Source: JBDTNQ01 sp039933635
GTDB taxonomy: Bacteria > Acidobacteriota > Vicinamibacteria > Vicinamibacterales > SCN-69-37
Length of the DNA: 28,492 bases
NCBI GenBank assembly: GCA_039933635.1
Contig: JBDTNQ010000052.1
Location: 1-28,492 of the forward strand
Reading direction: 5' to 3'
Shown here: positions 14,047 through 23,162 of the stretch, in pieces
Numbering within the stretch: the first letter of the stretch is position 1
Layout: every line of letters begins with the position of its first letter
Position numbers and translations under genes: made by a program
The notes under the pieces: model-generated
Seen by the model: only the letters and a program-made list of their open reading frames with translations
The model's database searches: none
What the model was told of the DNA's origin: nothing

Positions 14047-14900
14047 CCGGCCGCTTCCCGCAGGTAGTGCTCGTCCATCTCCACACCCACGAAGTCCAGC
14101 CCCAGCTTCGCCGCGGCAATTGCCGTTGAGCCCAATCCGAGAAACGGATCCAGCACGAGGCCCGCGCGGTTCAGTCCGTGCAGGCGCAGGCATTGCTCCG
14201 GCACCTTCGGCGGAAACGACGCCGGGTGTGGCCGGTCGCGATCACGACTCTGGATCGTGTCGTATGGAATGAACCAGGTGTTTCCGCGGCACCGCAGCCC
14301 GTCGCCAGCCGCCGCCCAGCGCTTCACGTTGGACGCATCCTGATAGGGGACACCCACGGCGCGACGGTCGAGTGGGGTGCGCCCTCCGGGCGTGAAGTGG
14401 AAGATGAACTCGTGGCAGTCGTTGACGAACCGCGCGCTGTTGATCGGCTTGTAATGCCCAACCGCCATGTCGCGCTCGAGACCGGCCGATTGCCCGGCAG
14501 ACTCGCGATCGATGGCGATCGACTTCACCCAGTGAATCGTGTTCTGCAGCTTGAAGTAGCGTCGCGCGACCTGGGCGACCTCGAGTGGAATCCAGGGATC
14601 GGTGGGCTTGGCGCCGACATTGAGGAACAGGGAACTCGACTCGGCGAGCACCTTGGATGCCGCGCGGAGCCAGCGATCCGTCCAGTTCAGGTACTCGGTT
14701 CGCGGAAGGTCGTCCCGGTAGCTCCGATATTTGATGCCCAGGTTGTAGGGCGGCGACGTCACGATCGCGGCGACCGACTGGGGCGGCAGCGACGGCAACA
14801 CCTCGAGGCAGTCGCCCAGATACAACTGAATCCGTGCCGAACCGGCGCTGAACTCAATCCAGGGTTTGCTGGGCTTGCGACTGCGCAGTGCGAGTGCCAT
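14019..14900 (-). CDS. orphan beta-class DNA methyltransferase
   Basis: The 293-residue enzyme transfers methyl from SAM to an exocyclic amino group in DNA. Motif IV is TSPPYN (48-53) near the N-terminus, and the SAM-binding FxGxG motif, DPFLGLGST (251-259), is near the C-terminus. This order defines the beta class. SPPY rather than DPPY favours N4-cytosine methylation, but N6-adenine cannot be excluded. The central region (about 120-230) should carry target recognition. No restriction endonuclease gene lies beside it, so it looks like a solitary methylase. AGGGG stands 5-6 bases before the ATG. The small Cys-containing gene lies 102 bases upstream on the same strand. Confidence 0.93.
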   Translation of the reverse strand: MALALRSRKPSKPWIEFSAGSARIQLYLGDCLEVLPSLPPQSVAAIVTSPPYNLGIKYRSYRDDLPRTEYLNWTDRWLRAASKVLAESSSLFLNVGAKPTDPWIPLEVAQVARRYFKLQNTIHWVKSIAIDRESAGQSAGLERDMAVGHYKPINSARFVNDCHEFIFHFTPGGRTPLDRRAVGVPYQDASNVKRWAAAGDGLRCRGNTWFIPYDTIQSRDRDRPHPASFPPKVPEQCLRLHGLNRAGLVLDPFLGLGSTAIAAAKLGLDFVGVEMDEHYLREAAGRIKASLDA

Positions 14901-15002
14901 GTGCCCCTACTTCTCGGTCGCTGGACCGGGCAAGTACAGGGCTGGCTGGTGTCGGGAGCGGCACGACCGGTGTCCCGTGGCCGGCCGAGGGCGAGCCGCG
15001 GG

Positions 15003-15206
15003 TTAGGACGCGCGGAAGATTGAGGTGAAGCCGTGGGCGACGCGGTCGGCGCTGAGCGGCTGGTTCCGCTGGTGCGCGACCTCAGGACAGACGGTGCCCT
15101 TTTCCTCGATGTACTTGATCTCGCGTTGGGTACCGATCTCGCGGTACCGGCCACAGACGCAGCCGCACGCGAGCGTCTTGAACCCGAGCAGTCTGACCAG
15201 ACTCAT
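15003..15206 (-). CDS. small Cys/His protein, 67 aa
   Basis: This 67-residue frame has strong third-position G/C bias and GAGGGG just before its ATG. The protein begins MSLVRLLGFKTLACGCVCGRY, followed by REIGTQREIKYIEEKG, then C-P-E-V-A-H-Q-R-N. Cys14, Cys16, Cys18, Cys40 and His45 could bind zinc (inference). I recall similar short proteins from acidobacterial genomes with no assigned function. It precedes the DNA methyltransferase on the same strand. The open frame extends farther upstream, but that part has no homology I recognise and poorer bias. Confidence 0.75.
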   Translation of the reverse strand: MSLVRLLGFKTLACGCVCGRYREIGTQREIKYIEEKGTVCPEVAHQRNQPLSADRVAHGFTSIFRAS

Positions 15207-15795
15207 TGTCCCCTCATCCAGACGCCATGCAATCGTCGTGCCCGCGTTCTGGCTCGCCAGAAGATGGAATTCCCCGGATTGTTCACCCTCGGCATGCACG
15301 CTGCACGTAGCGTCCTTGGATCTCAAACCCCATGGACTTGGATCCTCGCCGCGCGCTCCGGCGCGGGGGAGAGTCCCGGTCATCGATTCCCTGCGCGCCA
15401 CAAGGTACCGATCGACGCGCGCGACACCCCACGGCAGGATGAGGTCCGATCCCACTCCGGTCGTCAGGACCCAGCGGCGGCAGCGACCACAGCGAGGTCA
15501 CTGTCCGGCTGGCCAGGGTCACAACGACGCTGATGCCACGAATGTAATCAGCGCTACGAAAGCGCCGGCGGTGCCTCGAGTGCGGATGGTGCCTCAACGC
15601 CTGGTGCTCATGAATTTGGAGTGCTCAAGAGGCGAGAACGAGGCAACAGGTGCATGCGCGTTTGGCGCTTCCAGCCGATACATAGATAGCGGGGGTGGGG
15701 CGAGACGCGCAGGCTGTGTCCGCCGCAGGCTCCGGAAATGGCAATCGGCGAACGGCCTGACGCTCCGTGGTACGAATATTGATCCCTCGTACCCA
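15207..15795. other. about 590 bases with no supportable gene
   Basis: Open frames here are short or are extensions of neighbours, with no recognisable product. The stretch is less GC-biased than its flanks in places (around 15530-15680). No transposon ends, tRNA or long repeat are seen; GGTGCCTC occurs twice near 15570-15595. It separates the methyltransferase pair from the carboxypeptidase promoter. Confidence 0.45.
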
Positions 15796-15825
15796 TTGCG
15801 AATCAAGGAGTTCCGATGCTACGAT
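15796..15825 (+). promoter_or_regulatory. sigma-70-like promoter of the carboxypeptidase gene
   Basis: TTGCGA (15796-15801), an 18-base spacer and TACGAT (15820-15825) with an upstream TG-C form the best promoter in the window. Transcription would start about 15832, leaving a short leader with GGAGG at 15846-15850. Confidence 0.6.
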
Positions 15826-15853
15826 TCGCGGCGTTGTGTAAGTTTGGAGGTTC

Positions 15854-16906
15854 GTGTTGCCGGTAACAATTCGCCCCATCCCACGTTCGTTGGCTCTCGG
15901 AGTGGCCCTGTTGCTGGCGTGTGCGTGGCCTTCGTCGGCCGACGCCCAGTCGAAAACCACCAGAAAATCTCTCGCTCAGGCCTCCACCAAGTCGCAGACG
16001 GCCAAGCGTTCGGCCAGCCGGACGAGCCTCGCGCGCGCCGCGGCGGCCCGCCGGGCTCGCGCCGCGGTCCTTGCCCGGCAGGCGCGTGAAGCCGCGACCC
16101 CGCGCTACAAGACGGACGGCCTCGGCAACGTCGTGCCGGACATCCGCGCCGCGGCGGCCATCGTCTACAACCCCCAGACGGGCGCCGTGCTCTGGGAGAA
16201 CAATTCCCACGACCAGCGATCGATTGCCAGCCTCACGAAGATCATGACGGCGGTGACGTTCATTGCTGACGATCCGGAACTGACCGAACGCGTGATCGTC
16301 ACGCGCGCCGACGTGACCCGCGCGTCGACGACGCACCTCGTGGCCGGCGACAATCTCTCGCTCGACGACGTGCTGCATCTCACGCTGATCGCCTCGGACA
16401 ACGCGGCCGCGCGCATCCTCGCGCGGACGAGCGACGGCGGCACGGAAGCGTTCGTGCAGCGCATGAACGAGATGGCCGCGCACCTGGGCCTCACCAACAC
16501 GCACTACGAGGATCCATCCGGCCTCGACTCGCGCAACGTGTCGTCGGCCTACGACATCTCGCACCTGATCGCGTTTGCCACGTCGGATGAGCGCCTCGGC
16601 CCGGTCATGCGCACCGCCCAGTTCGACGTCCATACCCCTTCGCGCCAGTTCTCGATCCACAGCACGAACAAGCTTCTCGGCACCGACGTCGACGTGGTCG
16701 GTGGCAAGACCGGATTCATCAGCGCGGCCGGCTATTGCCTCGCCACGCTGCTGCAGGTCCCGCAGGGGTCGCAGGTCGCGGTCGTCGTGCTTGGTGCCGC
16801 CAACAGCGCGGTCCGCTTTGGTGAGACGCGGCATCTGTTCAACTGGGCCGTGGGCCGCGCGCAAGGACTCTTCGGTGCCCCCGCTGTCGAAGCCGCGCAT
16901 CCGTAG
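15854..16906 (+). CDS. D-alanyl-D-alanine carboxypeptidase (peptidase S11)
   Basis: The 350-residue protein belongs to the PBP5/6-like S11 family, which trims the terminal D-Ala of peptidoglycan stem peptides in the periplasm. The three active-site motifs are present: S126-L-T-K129, S181-D-N183 and K285-T-G287. A signal peptide ends near ADA-Q (residue 31). An unusual Ala/Arg/Ser/Lys-rich linker (about 33-82) separates it from the catalytic domain. The usual C-terminal amphipathic anchor domain is absent, so it may be held by the basic linker or be soluble. The start is GTG 15854, with GGAGG 3 bases upstream; the next codon TTG 15857 has a better spacing of 6. Confidence 0.93.
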   Translation: MLPVTIRPIPRSLALGVALLLACAWPSSADAQSKTTRKSLAQASTKSQTAKRSASRTSLARAAAARRARAAVLARQAREAATPRYKTDGLGNVVPDIRAAAAIVYNPQTGAVLWENNSHDQRSIASLTKIMTAVTFIADDPELTERVIVTRADVTRASTTHLVAGDNLSLDDVLHLTLIASDNAAARILARTSDGGTEAFVQRMNEMAAHLGLTNTHYEDPSGLDSRNVSSAYDISHLIAFATSDERLGPVMRTAQFDVHTPSRQFSIHSTNKLLGTDVDVVGGKTGFISAAGYCLATLLQVPQGSQVAVVVLGAANSAVRFGETRHLFNWAVGRAQGLFGAPAVEAAHP

Positions 16907-16916
16907 GGATGCCGTA

Positions 16917-16938
16917 CCCTGGACCTGAAGGTCCAGGG
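16917..16938. repeat. palindrome of the GGACCTGAAGGTCC family
   Basis: Arms CCCTGGACC/GGTCCAGGG surround TGAA, 10 bases after the carboxypeptidase stop. Up to about 17028 follow degenerate copies built of CTCC, CCGGAG, GTCC and ATCC, resembling decayed repeats of the same unit. It may serve as an mRNA 3' end; there is no T-run. Confidence 0.7.
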
Positions 16939-17075
16939 CTCCATCGGAGTGTCCAGCGATCGGAGCCTCCGGTGATCCACCGGAGTGTCCGGCTCCACCG
17001 GATGATCCAGGCTCCACCGCAACGTCCAGTGCGCCCTTCAACTCGGTCGCGTCGCGCCCTCGCTCAGGGCTAAGT

Positions 17076-17081
17076 TAAACT
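17076..17081 (+). promoter_or_regulatory. possible -10 of glycogen synthase
   Basis: TAAACT ends 8 bases before GTG 17090. A leaderless start is possible but the spacing is slightly long. Confidence 0.3.
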
Positions 17082-17089
17082 TGACGTTC

Positions 17090-18628
17090 GTGGATTTGCA
17101 GTCGTCACCACAAGACGAATCGGCACCAGACACCGGGGCCCGCGCGCCGAGCCTGCACGTGCTCATGATCGCCTCGGAGGTGGCGCCGTGGGCGAAGACC
17201 GGCGGGCTCGCGGATGTGACCGGATCGCTGCCTGAAGCGCTCGATCGCCTGGGGCATCGCGTCACGATCGTGCTGCCGCGCTATCAGGGCGTGACGATGC
17301 CCGACGTGGCCTCGACGCGTACGGCGCGGGTGCGGCTCGGTTCCGTCGCGCACGACGTCATCTTTCACATCGCGCCGCTCCAGGGCCGGTGCCGCGCGGT
17401 GTTCGTCGAGGCGCCGCGCCTGTTCGACCGCCCGGGCTTCTACGGCGCCAGCGGCCGCGATTTCCCTGACAACCCGGAACGCTTCGCGATGCTTGCCGCC
17501 GCGGCACTCGAGTTCGTCGAACTCGACAGCGACGCACCTGCCGTCGATATCATTCACGCCCACGATTGGCAGGCGGGACTCGTGCCGACACTCGTGCGCA
17601 CCGACAGCCGGCACCATGCCGCACTCGGACACACGGGACTTGTCTTCACGATCCACAACCTCGCCTATCAGGGGCTCGCGCCGCGAGATATCGTGCCCAT
17701 CCTCGGGTTGCCGTGGACGACGTTCGCGATGGACACGGGCGAGTTCTGGGGCCAGTTCAGCTATCTGAAGGCCGGCATCACCTACAGCGACATGATCACG
17801 ACGGTGAGTCCGGCGTACGCGCGGGAGACCCAACGGCCCGAGTTCGGCGCCGGGCTGGACGGCGTGCTGACCGCGCGCGCCGATCGCTACGTCGGCATCC
17901 TGAACGGCGTCGACACGGCCGTCTGGAATCCGGCCACCGATGCGTTGCTGCCGGCGCGCTTCGACGTCGACTCGCTCGAGGGCAAGGCCATTTGCAAGCG
18001 CGCATTGCTCGGACGCTTCCACCTGCCGGTCGGCGACGATGCGATGGGGCGGCCGGTGATCGGGATGGTATCGCGCCTGGTCGATCAAAAAGGCCTGGAC
18101 CTGATCGAGCGCGCGGCCGATGAACTGGCCGCGCTCGATGCCACGTGGATTTTCGTGGGGACGGGTGAGGCCCGGCACGAGCGGACGTTGCGCGATCTCG
18201 CGATCCGCTACCCGTCGCGCATCGGCACCTTCATCGGGTTCGACGAAGCGCTGGCGCACTTGGTGGAGGCCGGCGCCGACATGTTCCTGATGCCGTCGAT
18301 CTTCGAACCCTGCGGGCTCAACCAGATGTACAGCCTTCGCTACGGCACCGTGCCGATCGTGCACGCGGTGGGCGGATTGGATGACACGATCCAGCCCTAC
18401 TCCTCACGCGCGCGCCACGCGAACGGCTTCAAATTTCGTGATGCGTCGCCCGCCACCCTGGTTCGTGTGCTGCGGCAAGCCATCCGTGTCTACCACGACA
18501 AGGCTGCGTGGTTGCCACTCATGCAGGAAGGCATGCGGGCCGATCACTCCTGGCAGACGTCCGCCAGGGAATATGTCAAAGTGTACAGACGAGCCCGGCA
18601 GGCCGCCGCCCAGAGGGCGGGGCGCTGA
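17090..18628 (+). CDS. glgA: glycogen synthase (ADP-glucose type, GT5)
   Basis: The 512-residue protein has the two Rossmann domains of GT-B glycosyltransferases and adds glucose from ADP-glucose to growing alpha-1,4-glucan. Seen are the ADP-glucose motif WAKTGGLADV (Lys36-Thr-Gly-Gly) after a short leader, HAHDWQAGLVPT, LVFTIHNLAYQG, TVSPAYARE, GIVSRL-type VIGMVSRLVDQKG, and the C-terminal FEPCGLNQMYSLRYGTVPIVHAVGGLDDT loop that binds the nucleotide-sugar. Its length is normal for GlgA. GTG 17090 is preferred over TTG 17081, which lies at the possible -10; neither has a ribosome site. No glgB or glgC is in the window. The ROK kinase at 8394 could feed the same pool. Thioredoxin follows after 31 bases. 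Confidence 0.94.
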   Translation: MDLQSSPQDESAPDTGARAPSLHVLMIASEVAPWAKTGGLADVTGSLPEALDRLGHRVTIVLPRYQGVTMPDVASTRTARVRLGSVAHDVIFHIAPLQGRCRAVFVEAPRLFDRPGFYGASGRDFPDNPERFAMLAAAALEFVELDSDAPAVDIIHAHDWQAGLVPTLVRTDSRHHAALGHTGLVFTIHNLAYQGLAPRDIVPILGLPWTTFAMDTGEFWGQFSYLKAGITYSDMITTVSPAYARETQRPEFGAGLDGVLTARADRYVGILNGVDTAVWNPATDALLPARFDVDSLEGKAICKRALLGRFHLPVGDDAMGRPVIGMVSRLVDQKGLDLIERAADELAALDATWIFVGTGEARHERTLRDLAIRYPSRIGTFIGFDEALAHLVEAGADMFLMPSIFEPCGLNQMYSLRYGTVPIVHAVGGLDDTIQPYSSRARHANGFKFRDASPATLVRVLRQAIRVYHDKAAWLPLMQEGMRADHSWQTSAREYVKVYRRARQAAAQRAGR

Positions 18629-18659
18629 TCCGGAACGCGGAAGGGACAACAGACGACTC

Positions 18660-18989
18660 ATGGCTTCAGAACACACGCAGACGTTCACTGACGGCAACTT
18701 CGATGTCGACGTGCTCAAGGCTTCCACCCCCGTGCTGGTGGATTTCTGGGCGGAATGGTGCGGGCCGTGCCGCGCGATGGAGCCGTCGATTACGGCACTC
18801 GCGACCGACTACGTGGGCAAAATCCGGGTCGGCAAACTGAACGTCGATGACAATCCCACCGTCACTATGAAGTACATGGTCCGCGGCATTCCGACGGTGA
18901 TTCTATTCAAGGGCGGTCAGGTCGTCGATCAACTCGTGGGCCTCGCCGACAAGGGCGCGCTCAAGACGATGGTCGACAAGCACCTCTGA
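18660..18989 (+). CDS. trxA: thioredoxin
   Basis: The 109-residue protein is a classic cytoplasmic thioredoxin, a disulfide reductant. The active site is W33-C34-G-P-C37, with VDFWAEWCGPC before it and the cis-proline loop RGIPTVILFKGG later. Its length is standard. The ATG has GAAGGGA upstream at moderate spacing. It is followed 124 bases later by thioredoxin reductase on the same strand, its natural electron donor, and preceded closely by glycogen synthase. Confidence 0.96.
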   Translation: MASEHTQTFTDGNFDVDVLKASTPVLVDFWAEWCGPCRAMEPSITALATDYVGKIRVGKLNVDDNPTVTMKYMVRGIPTVILFKGGQVVDQLVGLADKGALKTMVDKHL

Positions 18990-19071
18990 GCCGCTGCGGC
19001 TCGTAGAGGGTTCTCAACGGCCGGAAGCCCGAAGCGCGACGACAGACGTGCCGCCCTTTTTGGCTTCTGGC
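18988..19071 (+). other. stem-loops between thioredoxin and its reductase
   Basis: GAGCCG-CTG-CGGCTC (18988-19002) overlaps the trxA stop codon. A second pairing joins GCCGGAAGCC (19020-19029) with GGCTTCTGGC (19062-19071; one G-T pair) across a loop that holds a short T-run. It could separate or attenuate the two genes. Confidence 0.35.
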
Positions 19072-19113
19072 TCTTAACCGCTGAGTCGATCCGTTTTTCG
19101 TCCATTCATCCCC

Positions 19114-20046
19114 ATGTCCCTCCACAACGTCGTCATCATCGGATCCGGCCCGGCTGGATTGACCGCAGCCTTGTACACCGCGCGCGCGAACCTGTCGCCG
19201 CTGATCATTGAAGGCGTCGAGGCCGGCGGACAGTTGATGATGACCACGGCGGTCGAGAACTTTCCCGGTTTTCCGGAAGGCATCATGGGGCCGGACCTCA
19301 TGGCCAACATGAGGGTCCAGGCCGAGAAGTTCGGCGCGACGTTCAAGCACGGCAATGTGTCGGCGATTGATTTCTCGTGGCGACCGTTCACGATCACGAC
19401 CGGCGAGGGTCAGATCCAGGCGCGCACGGTGATCATCTCGACTGGTGCATCCGCTCGATTGCTGGGATTGCCGTCAGAGCGCAAGCTCATGGGCCACGGC
19501 GTCTCCACGTGTGCAACCTGCGATGGGTTCTTCTTCCGCGGCCGCCCGATCGCGGTCGTGGGCGGGGGCGACTCGGCGCTGGAGGAGGCCAACTTCCTCA
19601 CACGATTCGCGTCGAACGTCACGCTCGTGCATCGTCGCGACTCGCTGCGCGCGTCGAAGATCATGCAGGACAAGGCATTCAAGAACCCGAAGATTACGTT
19701 CGAGTGGGACACCGAGGTCGTCGACGTCGTCGACGGTGGCACCGGCGCGGTGACCGCCGCGCGGCTGCGCAATCTCAAGACCGGCGCCGAGAAGGACCTG
19801 CCGATCGACGGCCTGTTCGTCGCGATCGGCCACACGCCCAATACCCAGATCTTCAAGGGCGGGCCGCTTGAGATGGACGAAAACGGCTACCTGATCACCC
19901 ACGACGGCGCCAAGACGAACGTGTCCGGCGTCTTCGCGTGCGGTGATGTCCAGGATCACATCTATCGTCAAGCCATCACCGCGGCCGGCACGGGCTGCAT
20001 GGCCGCGCTGGATGCGGAGAAGTTTCTGGAGCGAGAAGGACACTAG
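19114..20046 (+). CDS. trxB: thioredoxin reductase
   Basis: The 310-residue flavoprotein transfers electrons from NADPH through FAD to thioredoxin. The FAD-binding GSGPAG (10-15) opens the protein, the redox centre C133-A-T-C136 sits in the middle, GGGDSALEEA (150-159) binds NADPH, and VFACGDVQD near the end is the second FAD motif. HRRDSLRAS carries the arginines that prefer NADPH. Length and order are those of low-molecular-weight bacterial TrxB. No clear ribosome site precedes the ATG. It forms a functional pair with trxA and converges on mnmA with a 35-base gap. Confidence 0.97.
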   Translation: MSLHNVVIIGSGPAGLTAALYTARANLSPLIIEGVEAGGQLMMTTAVENFPGFPEGIMGPDLMANMRVQAEKFGATFKHGNVSAIDFSWRPFTITTGEGQIQARTVIISTGASARLLGLPSERKLMGHGVSTCATCDGFFFRGRPIAVVGGGDSALEEANFLTRFASNVTLVHRRDSLRASKIMQDKAFKNPKITFEWDTEVVDVVDGGTGAVTAARLRNLKTGAEKDLPIDGLFVAIGHTPNTQIFKGGPLEMDENGYLITHDGAKTNVSGVFACGDVQDHIYRQAITAAGTGCMAALDAEKFLEREGH

Positions 20047-20081
20047 ACGTCTGGCCCTCTTGGCTCGCGCCAGCCAGTTGC

Positions 20082-21146
20082 TTACCTCGCGATCCAGCCC
20101 CCTCCGAGCACTCGATCCCCGTCGTAGAACACCGCCGCCTGTCCGGGCGTGATGGCGAGTTGCGGCGTGTCGAAGCGGACGGACACCGTACCGAGGCCGT
20201 CCGGACTGATGGTCGCCGGTGCGTCGGTATGGCGGTGGCGGATTCGTGCGGTGGCGCGGATCGGGCCGGAGGGCGCCGTGCCGGAAATCCAGTTGACCTG
20301 CGCGGCGCGGAAGTCGGTCTGTCCCAGTTCCTCGCGCGGCCCGACGATCACGCGCTGATCGACGGGCTCGAGCCGAAGGACATACAGCGGCGCAGCGCTC
20401 GAGACACCGAGCCCCTTCCGCTGTCCGACCGTATATCGATGGATGCCGCGGTGGCGCCCGAGGACGGCGCCGCCGGAGTCGACGATGTCGCCTTCGGCAT
20501 GCTCGGGCAGGTGACGATCGACGAAGTCACCGGTCTTGCCATCAGGGATGAAGCAAATCTCGTGACTGTCCGGCTTGTCCGCGACGGCCAGGCCGAGGCG
20601 CTCGGCGTGACGACGCACCTCCGGCTTCGTGAGCGTGCCGACGGGAAACATCGCGTGCGCCAGCTGATCCTGCGTGAGCGAAAACAGGAAATACGACTGA
20701 TCCTTGTCGCCGTCGGCGCCTCGGCGCAACTGATACCGCCGGCTGTCTTCGTCGAACAGCACGCGCGCGTAATGTCCGGTGGCTACGGCACCAGCATTCA
20801 GACCCGACGCGCGCTCGACCAGGTGCGCGAACTTGAGATCCGCATTGCAGTGGACGCAGGGGATGGGCGTCCGGCCCGCGGCGTATTCGTCGACGAAGTT
20901 GCGGACGACCTTGGCCTGGAACTGCTCCTCGAAGTTGACGATGTAGTGTGGGAAATCGAGGGCGGCGGCCACGCGCCGCGCATCCGCGAGATCGTCGAGG
21001 CTGCAGCATGATCCGAACGACTCGCGTCCGTCTCTCTGATCATAGAGCTGCATCGACAGGCCCACGACCTCGTGTCCCTGCTCGACGAGCAACGCAGCGG
21101 CCACCGACGAATCGACCCCGCCCGACATGGCCACGACGACCCGCAT
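20082..21146 (-). CDS. mnmA: tRNA 2-thiouridylase
   Basis: The 354-residue enzyme activates U34 of tRNA-Lys, -Glu and -Gln with ATP and inserts sulfur. The PP-loop SGGVDSS is at 8-14; PCVHCN (Cys97, Cys100) and EICF (Cys198) supply the catalytic and persulfide cysteines; HYARV and GKDQSYFLF-like GDKDQSYFLF mark the tRNA-binding core; YTVGQRKGLG starts the central domain. ATG 21146 begins 2 bases after the cysteine desulfurase stop, so translation is coupled; the much longer frame upstream is antisense-like extension. The partner desulfurase supplies sulfur. Two substrate tRNAs lie at 5-79 and 9476-9550. Confidence 0.96.
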   Translation of the reverse strand: MRVVVAMSGGVDSSVAAALLVEQGHEVVGLSMQLYDQRDGRESFGSCCSLDDLADARRVAAALDFPHYIVNFEEQFQAKVVRNFVDEYAAGRTPIPCVHCNADLKFAHLVERASGLNAGAVATGHYARVLFDEDSRRYQLRRGADGDKDQSYFLFSLTQDQLAHAMFPVGTLTKPEVRRHAERLGLAVADKPDSHEICFIPDGKTGDFVDRHLPEHAEGDIVDSGGAVLGRHRGIHRYTVGQRKGLGVSSAAPLYVLRLEPVDQRVIVGPREELGQTDFRAAQVNWISGTAPSGPIRATARIRHRHTDAPATISPDGLGTVSVRFDTPQLAITPGQAAVFYDGDRVLGGGWIAR

Positions 21147-21148
21147 GA

Positions 21149-22315
<1,167 letters not shown>

Positions 22316-22321
22316 CGAGCC

Positions 22322-22330
22322 ATGGTAGCA
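22322..22330 (-). promoter_or_regulatory. extended -10, probable leaderless promoter of the desulfurase-mnmA pair
   Basis: On the minus strand TG-C-TACCAT is followed by six bases and the GTG at 22315. There is no ribosome site between. Confidence 0.55.
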
Positions 22331-22405
22331 CCCGGCTTTCGGCATCAAACTGCACGTCGCGGCGCTGCGGCCGAGGGGCGATTTGGGTTCCGGACCGGGA
22401 AGGTT

Positions 22406-22428
22406 GCCCCGGACCTCAGGTCCGGGGC
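22406..22428. repeat. palindrome of the GGACC-GGTCC family
   Basis: GCCCCGGACCT-C-AGGTCCGGGGC, an 11-bp-arm palindrome, lies between the divergent desulfurase and bactofilin genes. Here it is not at a gene end, unlike the copies at 7104 and 16917. Confidence 0.7.
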
Positions 22429-22470
22429 GTCTCCTGCAGCCGAGCGTTTTCATGCCGATAAGAGGAACGA

Positions 22471-22498
22471 CTCGACAGGGTGTGGGAAACGCTATACT
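22471..22498 (+). promoter_or_regulatory. promoter of bactofilin
   Basis: CTCGAC (22471-22476), a 16-base spacer and TATACT (22493-22498). It would give a leader of about 83 bases. Confidence 0.5.
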
Positions 22499-22587
22499 GG
22501 CGTTTCTCGACTCTGCCCGGCTGGCCCGTCGGTCTCGTGGGTTGGCTGCCTCCAGGAGTTACTTCGACTTGGACTTGGAGATCACTC

Positions 22588-23127
22588 ATGTGGAAGCGTG
22601 ACGAGGCCGTGAAGCCGCCTCAACCTCAACCTGCAGCAGCACCCGTTATCCCCCCCGTCTCTCATGACTCATCGTCTGTCCGCGCCGATGCGGTGCGGTC
22701 TCAGGAGAAAGACACCGTGAACATCGGAAAAAGCGTCGTCATCAAGGGCGATCTGAGCGGTAGCGAAGATCTCACGATTGAGGGGCAGGTCGAAGGCAAG
22801 ATCGAGTTGCGCCAGAACATTCTGACCATTGGCGCCAACGGGAAGATCAAGGCGTCGATTTTCGCCAAGGCCGTCGTCGTCCAGGGCGAGGTCATTGGCG
22901 ACATCACCGCGAGCGAGCGTGTCGACATTCGTGACGCCGGATCGGTCGATGGCGACCTCTCCGCTCCGCGCATTGCGATTGCGGACGGCGCGCACTTCCG
23001 CGGCAGCATCGACATGCAGCGTCAGGGCGGCGCCAAGGCGCCCGACGTCAAACCCACTGCGACGGACACGAAGCCGGCTGACGTGAAGCCGGTCGCGCAG
23101 GTGCCTGCCGCCACGGCGGCCCGGTAA
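22588..23127 (+). CDS. bactofilin
   Basis: The 179-residue protein has the bactofilin core (about 43-145), a right-handed beta-helix that polymerises into cytoskeletal filaments: NIGKSVVIKGDLSGSEDLTIEGQVEGKIEL, then repeated beta turns such as VVVQGEVIGDITASERVDIRDAGSVDGDLSAPRIAI. The N-terminal 40 residues and the C-terminal tail (DVKPTATDTKPADVKP) are Pro/Ala-rich and disordered, as in other bactofilins. ATG 22588 has TTGGAG 7 bases upstream. Bactofilins often work with cell-wall enzymes; the nearest such gene is the carboxypeptidase 6 kb away. A methyltransferase-like gene follows after 35 bases. Confidence 0.92.
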   Translation: MWKRDEAVKPPQPQPAAAPVIPPVSHDSSSVRADAVRSQEKDTVNIGKSVVIKGDLSGSEDLTIEGQVEGKIELRQNILTIGANGKIKASIFAKAVVVQGEVIGDITASERVDIRDAGSVDGDLSAPRIAIADGAHFRGSIDMQRQGGAKAPDVKPTATDTKPADVKPVAQVPAATAAR

Positions 23128-23162
23128 CGTAACGCTGGCGCGCCGCGCCGGCTGAGTTCCTG

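Noticed and set aside
10976..14900. A complete new defence island made of the nuclease-like gene and the DNA methyltransferase
   Set aside because: They are 2 kb apart on opposite strands, separated by a secreted VWFA-like gene, and the nuclease-like site lacks its lysine; nothing ties them together.
15803..17041. Minus-strand open frame of 412 codons
   Set aside because: Antisense to the carboxypeptidase with its three active-site motifs.
17105..18364. Minus-strand open frame of 419 codons
   Set aside because: Antisense to glycogen synthase, which is unmistakable.
20061..20076. TGGCT/AGCCA stem between trxB and mnmA as a terminator
   Set aside because: A five-pair stem without a T-run is expected by chance at this GC content.
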